A stretch of 5,972 bases of DNA from Schleiferiaceae bacterium (GCA_025210575.1 JAOARK010000500.1:1-5972), one strand, 5' to 3'. Shown: positions 1 through 5,972, counted from the stretch's first letter. The notes: generated by a model not told the origin, from the letters alone. Numbers and translations: made by a program.

Positions 1-1
1 A

Positions 2-1210
2 GACGATTTGGCTCAGCTAGCCGATGTGCTTTTGGCTGTTCATCCTGCCGCCACCAAATTTTCCAGTAAAGAAGAAATCTTGGCCATTGTTGCTGCGAAG
101 CAGGCTTTGATTACAGACAGCACCATCTATGCAGAATTTCTATGGCATTGCCAGGAAATCATTGCGAGTATCGGTTGTTCTCATACGTCATCAGGCAGTT
201 TTTACCAAACCTCAGCCTTCGTTCCGTTAGACCGCAGATTTCCTGTGCAAACGCGTTGGGTCAAGAATGAGCTTTACATTGTGGATGACTTAAAAAACGA
301 AAATGACATTGTTGTGGGCAGTCAAATTGAAAGCATTAACGGGGTGGAAGTTTCGAAGATTATGGATGACATTTACAACCACATCACCACTCAAGCTGGA
401 ATAGAAAGTACCAAGAATCGCTTCTTTAATAAGTGGTCCTCAACTTTACTTGCGTTTTCATTGGGCATGCCTAAAAGTTATCAGCTGAAGCTGAAAAACC
501 ACGATGGCATTTATACGCTGAACAATCCTAAGCGCTTTGGCCCATTTTCAGACCCGACAATAGAATTGTGCCAGAACGACCTTTGTTTGGAGATCATTGA
601 TACGACCACAGCACGCTTAACTGTTTCTTCTTTTGTGTATTACAAATGGAATAATTACGATGTATTTACACAATTTATAGACAGTAGTTTCGCTGAGCTC
701 AATCGTCTTGACATTCAAAACTTGATTGTGGATGTTCGGTTTAATGGTGGTGGCGCACCTGAATCGAGCATCTATTTGCTTCGCTATTTGATGGACCACC
801 CCTTTGAATACTATAGCCAAGTAACATGGGTTGAAGACACGAAAAAAGTGTACTCACCATTTGCCAATCGATTTGATGGTAAGTTGTATTTCATCATCGA
901 TGGATGGGGCGAATCGACCACTGGGCACTTTATGGCCATGGTCAAAGAGCATGAACTTGGGATTATAGTTGGCGAAGAATTAGGGTCGAACCAATTCTGT
1001 ACTGCTGGCCGAAAAATTTGCCGTTTAGACAATACTCGATTGGAATATTATGTGGCCAACAATAAAGCTGTTTCAGTGGCACCATCTTTACCTGAAAATC
1101 GTGGAATTCTTCCTGACTTCGAATATATCCAAAGCATTGGTGATTACTTTGAAAGAAAAGATGCCGTGCTCCTCTATACTTTAAGACTCATTAAAGACCC
1201 CAAATGTTAA
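2..1210 (+). CDS. S41-family peptidase, 5'-truncated by the window edge
   Basis: Likely an exported serine peptidase of family S41 (C-terminal-processing-protease-like). The frame is open to the first base, reading Asp-Asp before the TTG at 8, so that TTG is probably an internal Leu and the signal peptide plus the first part of the protein lie upstream. Counting from position 8, residues 1-50 form the helical N-terminal region with the usual HP motif (12-13). SIGCSHT ends near His59, the place of the S41 'DGHT' motif. A PDZ-like stretch lies around 75-125, with GSQIESINGVEV. The core strand is LIVDVRFNGGG (Asp242, Asn246, GGG 247-249). The nucleophile is probably Ser303 in GESTTGHF, followed by IIVGEELGS. 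The Glu three residues after Ser, present in the second S41 enzyme of this window, is Gly306 here. The C-terminus has GILPDFE, typical of the family. The gene ends 10 bases before the next start, suggesting co-transcription. The substrate is unknown. Family membership is firm; activity is inferred. Confidence 0.87.
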   Translation, partial: DDLAQLADVLLAVHPAATKFSSKEEILAIVAAKQALITDSTIYAEFLWHCQEIIASIGCSHTSSGSFYQTSAFVPLDRRFPVQTRWVKNELYIVDDLKNENDIVVGSQIESINGVEVSKIMDDIYNHITTQAGIESTKNRFFNKWSSTLLAFSLGMPKSYQLKLKNHDGIYTLNNPKRFGPFSDPTIELCQNDLCLEIIDTTTARLTVSSFVYYKWNNYDVFTQFIDSSFAELNRLDIQNLIVDVRFNGGGAPESSIYLLRYLMDHPFEYYSQVTWVEDTKKVYSPFANRFDGKLYFIIDGWGESTTGHFMAMVKEHELGIIVGEELGSNQFCTAGRKICRLDNTRLEYYVANNKAVSVAPSLPENRGILPDFEYIQSIGDYFERKDAVLLYTLRLIKDPKC

Positions 1211-1220
1211 TTGCCTCTTC

Positions 1221-1813
1221 ATGAAAAGTAGATCAATGATTTCGATGAGTTTACTCGTAGCTTTTTGCACTTCAGTAGGCTATCTGTCTGCGCAAGAAAA
1301 TACTTCTGTTTTAGATGCGCCTCCGGAATGGAAAAGTGAAATCATTCCGTTTCCTATAGGTTTTGCTCAAGACATCCCTTTAAAAGGAATAGAGGAGTTG
1401 CGCTTTGCCCCGAATTGGAATAACCCTGAAAGTGATGAGTTTGGGCCTACATGTTCGTATGGTATGTTGAGCCCGATAAACCAATGACGGTAAAAAACCT
1501 AACCACTTATTTTCAAAGTTACTATGATGGACTAATGGGTATTGAAGTCCGGAATAGCGAAACTGCTAGCACAGAAAAGTTGAACTATTCTGAGATCAAA
1601 TTCAAAAAAAGTAAGAACGGCTTTGTGGGTGAGATGAAAGTCTGGGATTCCTTTTTCACCAAGGACTACATCGTACTAAACATGAAGGTTACGGAGCAAT
1701 TATGCAACGACAATTCAGTTCAGATAGTGCGCTGCGAGGTTTCACCGAAACCGTTTAAACACAATATCTGGAGCGCTTTTAACGAGGTTGTACTTAAAGA
1801 CGAATGCAAATAA
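1221..1813 (+). pseudogene. Secreted protein of unknown function, split by an apparent -1 base frameshift
   Basis: Two overlapping reading frames together make one protein. The first frame (1221-1487, 88 codons) starts with a clear signal peptide: MKSRSM, a hydrophobic stretch, then LSA with cleavage before Gln. It continues through PPEWKSEIIPFPIGFA and GIEELRFAPNW. The second frame (to the TAA at 1811-1813, with an internal ATG at 1451) has no signal peptide and carries the rest, including YFQSYYDGLMG and VSPKPFKHNIWSAFNE. One extra T in the run at 1440-1442 joins them as DEF-WAYMFVWYVEPD, giving about 197 residues. From memory, this resembles an uncharacterised Bacteroidota family with a W-x-Y-x-F-x-W motif followed by a 'SPKPFxHNIW' end; I know no function for it. 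It sits between two S41 peptidase genes, 10 bases after the first. It could be a real pseudogene, a sequencing error in a short homopolymer, or two separately translated pieces, which is least likely. Confidence 0.75.
1436..1453 (+). other. Frameshift junction inside the small secreted-protein gene
   Basis: The first frame reads GAT GAG TTT GGG CCT ACA here and then runs off into an unrelated tail ending at 1487. The second frame reads TGG GCC TAC ATG from 1442 and meets a TGA at 1436-1438 immediately upstream, so the overlap able to carry a join is only a few codons. Adding one T to the TTT at 1440-1442 restores a smooth reading, Asp-Glu-Phe-Trp-Ala-Tyr-Met. G TTT GGG is not an X-XXY-YYZ slippery heptamer: both tRNAs would mispair at the first base after a -1 slip. 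Programmed frameshifting is therefore not supported. Confidence 0.75.
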
Positions 1814-1836
1814 CATTAGCACTTTTTAACACAGCC

Positions 1837-1870
1837 TTCGAAAATTGAAAAACAAAGAAGTTTAACTTCG
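1837..1870 (+). promoter_or_regulatory. Weak candidate Bacteroidota-type promoter ahead of the TPR-tailed S41 gene
   Basis: TAACTTCG at 1863-1870 differs from the Bacteroidota -7 consensus TAnnTTTG at one base. TTCG at 1837-1840, 22 bases upstream, is a poor match to the -33 element TTTG, and the spacing is slightly long. The -7 candidate overlaps a small inverted repeat, GAAGT (1857-1861) and ACTTC (1865-1869). The 76-base gap from 1814 to 1889 contains nothing else I can assign. It could allow independent expression of the downstream gene, but read-through from upstream is equally possible. Confidence 0.22.
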
Positions 1871-1889
1871 TTCTTAATCAACTAAAACA

Positions 1890-3284
1890 ATGATGAAAAA
1901 CGTATTACGCAATTCGATGCTTTCGGCAGTTTTGGTGCTAGCAACATTGTCTACCCACGCGCAAGAAGCACTTTCTAAAAACTATAAAAAAGAGGTAGTC
2001 AACAAACTTTCAGAGCTCATTGTAGAGCGTTATGTTTTTGAAGATGTGGCTCTCGAAACGGAGAAACATTTAAAGAAGCAATTGAAGAAAGGTCGCTTTA
2101 ATGAGTTGACAACCAATGAGGATTTCGCAAAGGCACTAACCGAAACCGTTCAAGAAATTAATCATGACAAGCACATGCGTGTTCGTGCCGAAAAACAATA
2201 TGAAGAACCAGAAAACACAATCGATTATCAAATTGCGAAACGCATAGATCAGCTCAATAGATCGTGGTGGTACAACGGAGGCTTTATAGAAACCAAAGTT
2301 ATAAAGGGCAATGTGGGATATATTAAACTTGGAGGGTTTGCACCTTTCTATATGTACCAAGATTATACAGATGCGTACATGAAGTTAATCGCAAACACAG
2401 ATGCCGTTATTGTGGATTTAACAGCCAATGGTGGAGGCGACCCTAATATGGTTCAATACCTCTGCAGTTTCTTTTTTGACGATAAGCGCCATCTCAATAG
2501 TTTGTATTTCCGTGAAGGCGATATAACAGAAGAGTTCTGGACTTTAGAAGAGGTAAACGGTAAAAAAATGCCCAATGTTCCACTTTTCGTGATGACCAGT
2601 AAACGCACCTTTTCTGGTGCCGAAGAGTTTTCGTACAATATGCAGACACAAAAACGCGCAACCTTGGTTGGTCAGACTACCGGAGGTGGAGCTAATCCTG
2701 GTGGCACCATGATGATTAACCCAAACCTATCGGTGTTTATTCCTGGCGGTACAGCTATCAACCCGATTACAAAAACAAACTGGGAAGGCGTTGGCGTGAA
2801 ACCTGAAATTGAAACCTCAGTTGAAGAAACCTACGATAAAACATTGGCGCTAGCACTGGCGGCAGCCGAGAAACATCGTGAGAATAAAGCATCAGAATAC
2901 AAACGCTTATTAACACACCTTTACGAAGTTCTTGAAAATTATGAAGGAACTGCCAGTGATGAAGCACTCAACGAAGCTTTAACCGCATGCATTGATGCCG
3001 AACTTTTAGATGAAGGGGAAATTAATATGATGGGTTATGAGCACTTGATGAATCTACAACAACCCTTTACAGCAGAAGGTATTTTTAAAGCGAATATTAA
3101 GCTCTATCCAAATTCTGCGAACACCTATGATAGCTATGCAGAAGCAAACTTGATGAACGGTAAAACAGATATCGCAATTGAATTTTATGAAAAAGCCGTT
3201 CAAGTGGCTAAAGACAATAACTCACCAGATGCAGAGATGTTTCAAAGGAATTTGGATAATGCCAAAGAAAAAGCTGGGAAGTGA
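1890..3284 (+). CDS. S41-family peptidase (IRBP/tail-specific type) with C-terminal TPR-like repeats
   Basis: Exported serine peptidase, complete at 464 residues. The start is ATG 1890, followed at once by a second ATG; the leader is A-rich with no Shine-Dalgarno. Residues 1-24 are a signal peptide, probably cleaved at HA-Q. Residues 30-105 form the helical N-terminal domain of IRBP-like S41 proteins, ending in INHDKHMRV (His92, His95), the place of the catalytic His region. The core strand is VIVDLTANGGG (Asp176, Asn180, GGG 181-183). The catalytic motif is TFSGAEEF, with Ser242 as nucleophile and Glu245 as probable partner, followed by LVGQTTGGGANPGG (259-272). WEGVGVKPEIE (298-308) closes the peptidase fold. 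Residues 315-375 are helical, and two TPR-like helical pairs follow at about 377-409 and 410-442, a tail common on Bacteroidota periplasmic hydrolases and suited to protein contacts. There is no obvious PDZ domain. A terminator lies 6 bases downstream. The substrate is unknown. Confidence 0.92.
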   Translation: MMKNVLRNSMLSAVLVLATLSTHAQEALSKNYKKEVVNKLSELIVERYVFEDVALETEKHLKKQLKKGRFNELTTNEDFAKALTETVQEINHDKHMRVRAEKQYEEPENTIDYQIAKRIDQLNRSWWYNGGFIETKVIKGNVGYIKLGGFAPFYMYQDYTDAYMKLIANTDAVIVDLTANGGGDPNMVQYLCSFFFDDKRHLNSLYFREGDITEEFWTLEEVNGKKMPNVPLFVMTSKRTFSGAEEFSYNMQTQKRATLVGQTTGGGANPGGTMMINPNLSVFIPGGTAINPITKTNWEGVGVKPEIETSVEETYDKTLALALAAAEKHRENKASEYKRLLTHLYEVLENYEGTASDEALNEALTACIDAELLDEGEINMMGYEHLMNLQQPFTAEGIFKANIKLYPNSANTYDSYAEANLMNGKTDIAIEFYEKAVQVAKDNNSPDAEMFQRNLDNAKEKAGK

Positions 3285-3290
3285 CTACTT

Positions 3291-3310
3291 AGGCCGAAAT
3301 GGCCTTTTTT
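3291..3310 (+). terminator. Rho-independent terminator after the TPR-tailed S41 gene
   Basis: A perfect 5-bp GC-rich stem, AGGCC (3291-3295) with GGCCT (3301-3305), encloses the five-base loop GAAAT and runs straight into a T tract (3306-3310). It begins 6 bases after the stop codon, so it should end transcripts of the S41 gene and anything co-transcribed from upstream. There is no A tract before the stem, so it is unlikely to work in the opposite direction. Confidence 0.85.
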
Positions 3311-3329
3311 AAGCTCAAGCCGCTGGGCT

Positions 3330-3356
3330 CAAACTTTTCCATTGATGAAAAGTTTG
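3330..3356. repeat. Perfect 10-bp inverted repeat, 7-base loop
   Basis: CAAACTTTTC (3330-3339) and GAAAAGTTTG (3347-3356) are exact reverse complements around the spacer CATTGAT. The repeat lies 20 bases after the S41 terminator and has no T tract of its own, so it is not a standard terminator. It may be one end of a dispersed intergenic repeat that continues through the CTAGGCT block just downstream. Confidence 0.7.
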
Positions 3357-3413
3357 CAAAAATCTAGGCTAACAAATCTTCAGGAACCTGTTTTTTTTGT
3401 CGCTTAAGTTCAG

Positions 3414-3448
3414 CCGGGTGATATTCGAGCAAGCTCTCATCTTCCCGG
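3414..3448. repeat. Imperfect 35-base palindrome
   Basis: The outer arms CCGGG (3414-3418) and CCCGG (3444-3448) are complementary. Just inside, TGA pairs with TCA, and a core GAGC-AA-GCTC forms the tip. The arms are interrupted by small unequal bulges, as in BIME or REP-type elements. No function can be assigned from the sequence. Confidence 0.55.
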
Positions 3449-3573
3449 TTTCTTTAAAGCTCCACTTCAATCAGAACCCTTAATATTTGAAGGCCTTCTT
3501 GGGATGTGTTATTATTGAATAATAGGCAATCTAGATTACGAATTAACTTTTCGAGTTGGCCTCATTTTACACA

Positions 3574-3588
3574 TTCGTAAAAAACGAA
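3574..3588. repeat. Short hairpin, 5-bp stem
   Basis: TTCGT (3574-3578) and ACGAA (3584-3588) enclose five A residues. On its own the stem is weak. It is listed because it sits at the left edge of the GC-richer block from about 3590 to 3726 and may mark that block's border. Confidence 0.35.
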
Positions 3589-3648
3589 GAAAAGGAGCCA
3601 GCAAGGGCTAATCAGCAGGCGGAAAGCGAAGCGGTTTAGGCTGCGTTG

Positions 3649-3690
3649 AGGCTTCTTTTCTGATGTTTTTAGAATTGAAAAATGAAGCCT
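3649..3690. repeat. Inverted repeat AGGCTTC / GAAGCCT with extended arms
   Basis: AGGCTTC (3649-3655) and GAAGCCT (3684-3690) pair perfectly. After one T-T mismatch, TTT (3657-3659) pairs with AAA (3680-3682). The loop is about 20 bases. It lies directly before a second hairpin at 3701-3726, so the two could fold together as a double stem. Confidence 0.6.
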
Positions 3691-3700
3691 TGAATTTTTG

Positions 3701-3726
3701 TCTCTTTTGTTTCAAGACAAAAGAGA
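3701..3726. repeat. Perfect 10-bp inverted repeat, 6-base loop
   Basis: TCTCTTTTGT (3701-3710) and ACAAAAGAGA (3717-3726) are exact reverse complements around TTCAAG. It is similar in size to the repeat at 3330-3356, and the two bracket most of the intergenic region. From memory, 'CTTTTGT...ACAAAAG' palindromes are frequent between genes in Bacteroidota. There is no downstream T tract, so it is not a clear terminator. Confidence 0.7.
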
Positions 3727-3816
3727 GGCAGTACTAGAAAGAAGGTAAAAGCCTATCTAACTTCGGCAAAGATAAAACTGGAACACAAAATCATATCTTT
3801 AAATAAAGAAATAGAA

Positions 3817-4233
3817 ATGGGAGGCTTAGCAACACAAGAAACAAACAAATCTGTAGACGAATTCATTGCCAGTATTGATAGCGAAGCAAAACGAGAAGAC
3901 AGCAAAACCTTGGTTTCTTTGATGAAAGCCGCTACTGGACATGAACCCAAAGTCTGGGGTGACAATTTCATCATTGGATTCGGCAAATACACCTACAAAC
4001 GGAAACAGGGCAAGGAAGAATACGAATGGTTTAATGTGGGCTTCGCCCCTCGGAAAGCGAAGATTACCATTTACCTCACTTTTGACATTGAAGCCGAAAC
4101 AGAGCTAATGTCAAAACTCGGTAAACATAAACATGGTCGGGGTTGTCTATACATAAACAAACTGGCAGACGTAGACCTTGAAGTTTTAAAGAAACTGGTT
4201 GAGAAAAGTAAAGACGCAACTTATGGTTGGTAA
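3817..4233 (+). CDS. DUF1801 (YdhG-like) domain protein
   Basis: Small, probably cytoplasmic protein of 138 residues, complete, with no signal peptide or membrane segment. Almost the whole chain is a DUF1801 domain. It has VDEFIASIDSEAKREDS (13-29) with helix TLVSLMKAATG (31-41), then HEPKVWGDNFIIGFGKY (42-58). FAPRKAKITIYL (76-87) and the conserved LGKHKHGRGCLYINKLADVD (101-120) follow, then a final helix, LEVLKKLVEKS. This length and order match the family well. DUF1801 proteins adopt a fold like the iron chaperone frataxin/Fra family and B. subtilis YdhG, but the biochemical role is not settled, so I assign none. ATG 3817 is the only reasonable start, because the next in-frame Met is inside the domain; its leader is A-rich. 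The gene stands alone after the repeat-rich region, and only 48 bases separate it from the sulfatase, with no terminator seen between them. Confidence 0.9.
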   Translation: MGGLATQETNKSVDEFIASIDSEAKREDSKTLVSLMKAATGHEPKVWGDNFIIGFGKYTYKRKQGKEEYEWFNVGFAPRKAKITIYLTFDIEAETELMSKLGKHKHGRGCLYINKLADVDLEVLKKLVEKSKDATYGW

Positions 4234-4235
4234 GC

Positions 4236-4267
4236 GTTGAATTGAGTCTCGAAAAATTGTATCCTCG
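4236..4267 (+). promoter_or_regulatory. Candidate Bacteroidota-type promoter for the sulfatase
   Basis: GTTG at 4236-4239 and TATCCTCG at 4260-4267 are separated by exactly 20 bases. They partly match the Bacteroidota -33 (TTTG) and -7 (TAnnTTTG) elements. The -7 box ends only 14 bases before the ATG, so the leader would be very short. Transcription from the DUF1801 gene is an alternative. Confidence 0.25.
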
Positions 4268-4281
4268 TAAAAACAAAACTT

Positions 4282-5972
4282 ATGAAATTAGTTCGTCCTT
4301 TTTATGTGTTATTGGCAGCGCTGTTCATCTCTAGCTGCGGGCAACAAGCAAAAGAAGAACCCCAACCAGAAGTTCAGGAAACTGCAAACGAAAAGAAGTT
4401 AAACGTTCTGCTTTTAGTTGGAGACGACATCGCCTTTGGTGATTTAGGTATTTATGGTTCAGAGATCAAAACACCAAACTTTGACCGACTAGCAGATGCG
4501 GGTGTGCGGTTCTCAAATTTCCATGCCTCGCCTGTTTGTTCTGTAACACGTTCCATGTTACTTACAGGTTGTAACAATATTGAAGTTGGTCTAGGATCAT
4601 TTGATTACTCTTTCTATCCACCTTCTAAGGGCAAGCCGGGTTATGAAGGTTACTTAACTGAAAATGCGTTGACCATTACGCAGCTCTTTAAGGATGAAGG
4701 TTATGAGGTGTGTAAAGTTGGAAAATGGCATTTAGGAGGAGAAGCCGCTGGAGGTTTCGGGCCTTTACATTGGGGCTTCACAAAAGAATTTGGCATTCTC
4801 TCGGGCGGATCGAATCATTGGAATAATTTGAGAATGACCCCTGATTTTAGTGACCCAGATTATATGAACAAAAAGTTTGAAGAGCATTGGACTTTAAATG
4901 GGGAGCATTACGACCGTCCTGAAGGCATTTACTCAGGTGAGCTCTACACCAATCAAATGTTAGAATTTATTAAGGGAGCACATGCGGAAGGAAAACCATG
5001 GTTCTCTTACATGGCCTTTACTACTGCTCACTTTCCTATTCAGGCACCGCCAGAATTGGTAGAAAAGCATTACCAGTTTTATTTAGAAAAAGGATATGAA
5101 GGCTTAAAACAATTCCGCTATGAGCGATTAAAAGAAAATGGCCTAATCTCAGATGTGGCGCAACCATCTCCAGAAAACGACTTGGTTAGAAAGTGGGATG
5201 AATTGACTCAAGAAGAGAAAGAATATCAGGCAAAAGTATTCGCAACCTACGCGGCAGAAATAGAAGATCAAGACAATCGTATTGGGCAAGTTTTAGACTA
5301 CTTGAAAGAGTCTGGGCAATTGGAAAACACATTGATTGTTTACGTTTCAGACAATGGCCCAGAAGGCATGGAGGCCGAAAATCCAAAAACAGGAAACAAA
5401 GAATTTGGCCAATGGATCGCCAACAATTACGATGTTAGTTTTGAAGCCATAGGTACTGCAAACTCGAGCAATTATATTGGGACTTCTTGGGCCAATGCTG
5501 CCACGGGTGGATTATCTTGGTGGAAATGGTTTATAGGTGAAGGTGGTGTTCGTGTGCCAATGGTTGTTGTGCCTCCTGGTGCCATGACTGGCGATTATGC
5601 TAGAGCTGGAGAAATCAGTAATGTGGTGATGTCAGTAAAAGACATTCCGATGACGATTTTAGATTATGCTGGTATCAGCCACCCAGGCACGGAGTACAAT
5701 GGAAAAAGTGTAGTTCAGCCAACAGGTTTAAGTGCGCGATCATTTTTGGACGGTCAATCTGAAGTGGTAAGAACCGACAAAGATTGGTATGCTTTTGAAT
5801 TGTTTGGCAATGGCTATTTAATGAAAGGTGATTACAAATTAATGAAGGTACGCAAGGGCATGGTTGGTGATGGTGAGTGGCATTTGTATAACGTTGTTGA
5901 AGATCCATCAGAAGGCAAACCTTTGGAAAGTGAAATGCAAGAACGCTACACTGAAATGTTAGACCTCTATAA
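4282..5972 (+). CDS. Arylsulfatase (AtsA-like) lipoprotein, 3' end beyond the window
   Basis: Alkaline-phosphatase-superfamily sulfatase that should hydrolyse a sulfate ester; 563 codons are visible with no stop reached, so only a short C-terminal piece is missing. Residues 1-18 are a lipoprotein signal peptide ending in the lipobox ISSC, with Cys19 as lipid anchor. Expected metal-site and active-site residues, judged against Pseudomonas AtsA, are Asp48 and Asp49 (VGDDIAFGDLGIYG), Lys148 and His150 (GKWHLG), His250 (TTAHFPIQAP), Asp357 and Asn358 (VSDNG) and Lys415 (before GEGGVRVP). The nucleophile motif is Cys86-Ser-Val-Thr-Arg90 followed by SMLLTG. Cys86 would be turned into formylglycine, but position +2 is Val rather than Pro or Ala. 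The block GKPGYEGYLTENALTITQLFKDEGY also matches AtsA-type enzymes. ATG 4282 gives the full signal peptide; there is no Shine-Dalgarno. No maturase or polysaccharide-utilisation genes are visible nearby. The substrate cannot be told from sequence. Confidence 0.93.
   Translation, partial: MKLVRPFYVLLAALFISSCGQQAKEEPQPEVQETANEKKLNVLLLVGDDIAFGDLGIYGSEIKTPNFDRLADAGVRFSNFHASPVCSVTRSMLLTGCNNIEVGLGSFDYSFYPPSKGKPGYEGYLTENALTITQLFKDEGYEVCKVGKWHLGGEAAGGFGPLHWGFTKEFGILSGGSNHWNNLRMTPDFSDPDYMNKKFEEHWTLNGEHYDRPEGIYSGELYTNQMLEFIKGAHAEGKPWFSYMAFTTAHFPIQAPPELVEKHYQFYLEKGYEGLKQFRYERLKENGLISDVAQPSPENDLVRKWDELTQEEKEYQAKVFATYAAEIEDQDNRIGQVLDYLKESGQLENTLIVYVSDNGPEGMEAENPKTGNKEFGQWIANNYDVSFEAIGTANSSNYIGTSWANAATGGLSWWKWFIGEGGVRVPMVVVPPGAMTGDYARAGEISNVVMSVKDIPMTILDYAGISHPGTEYNGKSVVQPTGLSARSFLDGQSEVVRTDKDWYAFELFGNGYLMKGDYKLMKVRKGMVGDGEWHLYNVVEDPSEGKPLESEMQERYTEMLDLY

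Larger units (their letters stand above)
3311..3816. other. About 500 bases of structured non-coding DNA, probably a mosaic of dispersed repeats
   Basis: I find no convincing gene on either strand between the terminator and the DUF1801 start. The stretch instead holds a series of inverted repeats at 3330-3356, 3414-3448, 3574-3588, 3649-3690 and 3701-3726. It also holds a short CAGG-AA-CCTG hairpin (3381-3390) followed by eight T (3391-3398), which might be a second, weaker terminator. Blocks such as GGCGGAAAGCGAAGCGG near 3619-3634 are more GC-rich than their surroundings. From memory, similar blocks recur between genes in Bacteroidota genomes; I cannot confirm copy number from one window. 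The last 60 bases before 3817 are AT-rich and presumably hold the DUF1801 promoter. TATCTTTA at 3794-3801 is a near match to the -7 element, but no TTTG lies at the right distance. Confidence 0.6.

Noticed and set aside
8..10. TTG at position 8 as the true start of the first S41 gene
   Set aside because: The frame is open to the window edge, the protein would lack a signal peptide, and the sequence there already looks like the interior of the S41 N-terminal helical domain.
1439..1445. Programmed -1 ribosomal frameshifting at G-TTT-GGG
   Set aside because: It is not an X-XXY-YYZ heptamer. After a -1 slip, both tRNAs would mispair at the first codon position.
3311..3745. CRISPR array or riboswitch in the intergenic region
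   Set aside because: The stems differ from each other and are unevenly spaced, with no repeated unit. I recognise no riboswitch core, and the region directly follows a terminator rather than leading a gene closely.
3767..3774. Perfect minus-strand -7 box (TATCTTTG read on the minus strand)
   Set aside because: The only nearby candidate for a -33 TTTG on that strand is about 11 bases away instead of about 20, and there is no minus-strand gene to drive.
3753..3992. Minus-strand reading frame of 79 codons overlapping the DUF1801 start
   Set aside because: It lies antisense to a well-conserved domain, its peptide has no recognisable motif, and the overlap explains the open frame as a shadow.
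4076..4276. Minus-strand reading frame of 66 codons between DUF1801 and the sulfatase
   Set aside because: It is antisense to the conserved end of DUF1801 and has no supporting motif.

Overview
The window looks like Bacteroidota DNA, probably a Cytophagales- or Flavobacteriia-type bacterium. The reasons are AT-leaning base use, start codons preceded by A-rich leaders with no GGAGG-type Shine-Dalgarno, an S41 peptidase carrying TPR-like repeats at its C-terminus, a Bacteroidota-style lipoprotein signal, and possible promoters of the TTTG / TAnnTTTG type. The placement is inferred from gene content, not from a marker gene. All recognisable genes are on the + strand.

Layout. (1) Positions 2-1210 hold the 3' part of an S41-family (C-terminal-processing-protease-like) gene whose true start lies before the window. 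(2) Ten bases later, 1221-1813 is a small secreted protein of unknown function, split into two overlapping frames by an apparent one-base deletion in a T run at 1440-1442. (3) Positions 1890-3284 encode a second, different S41 peptidase of the IRBP/tail-specific type with a signal peptide and TPR-like repeats, closed by a good intrinsic terminator at 3291-3310. These three genes may be co-expressed. (4) Positions 3311-3816 are about 500 bases without a convincing gene, but with many perfect or near-perfect inverted repeats that look like a mosaic of dispersed intergenic repeats. (5) Positions 3817-4233 encode a DUF1801 (YdhG-like) protein. (6) From 4282 to the window end is an AtsA-like arylsulfatase lipoprotein, nearly complete, whose sulfatase signature has Val where Pro or Ala is expected.

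How the genes relate. The two S41 enzymes and the unknown secreted protein all appear to act outside the cytoplasm. The sulfatase is likely anchored in the outer membrane and could release sulfate from sulfated organics. No maturase (FGE or anSME), SusCD pair or other glycan-degradation gene is visible beside it. I see no RNA gene, CRISPR array, transposase or integrase, and no convincing evidence for a new multi-gene system. The points most worth a second look are the frameshifted unknown gene, the variant sulfatase motif and the structured intergenic region.
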